Shown here: positions 5,041-5,959 of the stretch, in pieces
Layout: every line of letters begins with the position of its first letter
Numbering within the stretch: position 1 is the first letter of the stretch
Notes under the pieces: model-generated
Database searches by the model: none
Told to the model about the DNA's origin: nothing
What the model saw: the letters and a program-made list of their open reading frames with translations, nothing else
Origin: JBBQBQ01 sp038317685
GTDB lineage: Bacteria > Desulfobacterota > Desulfuromonadia > Desulfuromonadales > DDH964
Assembly: GCA_038317685.1 (NCBI GenBank)
Contig: JBBQBQ010000218.1
Span: forward strand, 1 to 5,959
DNA length: 5,959 bases
Reading direction: 5' to 3'
Program-made: the position numbers and the translations under genes

Positions 5041-5949
5041 ATGGCCGAGGAGGCCCCGCAACGCTACAAGATCATCTTTCGTGGTGAGTTTGTCGGCAGC
5101 ATGACTCAAGAGGAGGTCGGTCGAAACCTGCAGGAGCGCTTGAAGTTCAGCGAGGCAGCTTTGACGCGACTCTTTTCCGGCAAGCCGATGATCCTCAAAA
5201 GCGATCTCGACGAGGCGACCGCGAACCGCTATGCCCAGGCCCTGTGGGCGGCCGGAGCACGCTGCAACGTCGAGCCGATGGTCGGTCCGCCGCCGATCGA
5301 ATTGGGGCGGCCGTTGCCGACTAAAGCACCGGCTCCCGTTTCGGAGATGATCTGCCCCAGGTGTCACCAGCATCAGCCGGAAGCTGAGGTCTGCGCCGGT
5401 TGCGGGGTGGTGATCGCCAAGGCCCGGCAGCGCCAGGAAGAGGCCACTGTCGCGTCTTGGAGGGGGGGCTCCGCAGCTCCGCCGGTCCCACCGGTCGCCC
5501 CACCCATCGCGAGTTCGGAACCGGAGGTTCCGTTGCCTGCAGTATCCGGCGTCATGACCCGGCGAGTCGTTCAGGCCATGGTCGGGACCAGTCTCTGGGT
5601 GCGACTGGTGGCAGTCCTGATGTTTCTCTCCATGGGGCTCGGTATCGCCGGATCCTTGGTGGCCTTCTTGGTCGGGCCCCGTCGCGGGCTGCCCTTCGCA
5701 CTTCCGACCGCCCTGATCCAGATTCTGATCTGCGCGCTCTACCTGATCCCGGCGGTCTACCTTTACCGCTACGCCGGGGCTATCGGCGCTTTTCTTAAGG
5801 CGGGAGCGGTGGCCGAACTGGAAACAGCCCTGGAGTGCCAGAAATCCTTCTGGAAATTCGTCGGAATTCTGACCCTGTCCATGGTCGGTCTGGCCCTCAT
5901 CGGCATTATCGTCGCGATCCTCATTCCGCTATTGCTGAGCCGCACCTGA
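5041..5949 (+). CDS. Predicted membrane protein: N-terminal soluble domain, zinc ribbon, three hydrophobic segments
   Basis: I do not recognise a named gene. The product is 302 residues. Residues about 7-79 form a compact soluble domain (RYKIIFRGEFVGSMTQEEV, LTRLFSGKPMILKSDLD, YAQALWAAGARCNVEP). I recall this pattern (GE-x-x-G, LFSGK, aGa-x-C-x-v-e) at the N-terminus of other proteobacterial membrane proteins, but know no function for it. A zinc ribbon follows with four cysteines at 105, 108, 118 and 121 (CPRCHQHQPEAEVCAGCGVV), the CxxC-x9-CxxC spacing expected for one zinc ion. Residues 140-168 are a Pro/Ala/Val-rich linker. Hydrophobic segments lie at about 186-211, 219-242 and 271-299. Between the last two is an amphipathic stretch (ELETALECQKSFWKFVGIL) that I recall from similar membrane proteins. 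There is no signal peptide, so the N-terminal domains are probably cytoplasmic. The ATG at 5041 was chosen over an upstream GTG at 4924, which has no ribosome site. A terminator upstream suggests a separate transcript. Confidence 0.8.
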   Translation: MAEEAPQRYKIIFRGEFVGSMTQEEVGRNLQERLKFSEAALTRLFSGKPMILKSDLDEATANRYAQALWAAGARCNVEPMVGPPPIELGRPLPTKAPAPVSEMICPRCHQHQPEAEVCAGCGVVIAKARQRQEEATVASWRGGSAAPPVPPVAPPIASSEPEVPLPAVSGVMTRRVVQAMVGTSLWVRLVAVLMFLSMGLGIAGSLVAFLVGPRRGLPFALPTALIQILICALYLIPAVYLYRYAGAIGAFLKAGAVAELETALECQKSFWKFVGILTLSMVGLALIGIIVAILIPLLLSRT

Positions 5950-5959
5950 CCCTCCATGT

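Overview
The window comes from a GC-rich bacterial chromosome. The first two kilobases carry the end of the ribosomal alpha operon in the standard order rpsD-rpoA-rplQ. The alpha subunit begins MYKNWRELIKPK and L17 has a Lys/Ala/Pro-rich tail. With the overall gene mix, this suggests a Desulfuromonadales-like (Geobacter/Pelobacter/Desulfuromonas) deltaproteobacterium. That placement is from memory of family sequences, not from a search.

Layout, all genes on the + strand. (1) 1-1922: 3' end of rpsD, complete rpoA and complete rplQ, with short gaps (48 and 42 nt), so almost certainly one transcript. It is closed by a strong Rho-independent terminator at 1952-1991. (2) 1992-2276: non-coding, with a plausible sigma70 promoter (2072-2100) and a roughly 170-nt leader containing a hairpin. 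(3) 2277-3257: an exported MltB-type lytic murein transglycosylase. (4) 3303-4046 and 4209-4874: two tandem exported proteins that share a 17-kDa-surface-antigen-like domain and align without gaps over their first 113 or so residues. Their C-terminal tails are completely different (Arg/Asp-rich versus Gly/His/Tyr-rich). The second copy has its own extended -10 promoter, and a terminator follows it at 4886-4925. (5) 5041-5949: a predicted membrane protein with an N-terminal soluble domain, a four-cysteine zinc ribbon, a Pro-rich linker and three hydrophobic segments.

The housekeeping operon and the envelope genes look like separate transcription units that merely adjoin. The transglycosylase and the first surface-antigen-like gene are close enough (45 nt) to share a transcript. 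Together with the second paralog they form a small cell-envelope cluster: one peptidoglycan-cutting enzyme and two small secreted or periplasmic proteins of unknown role. I see no CRISPR, mobile element, tRNA or rRNA gene. The least ordinary element is the paralog pair with its swapped tails. I do not see convincing evidence for a wholly new system.
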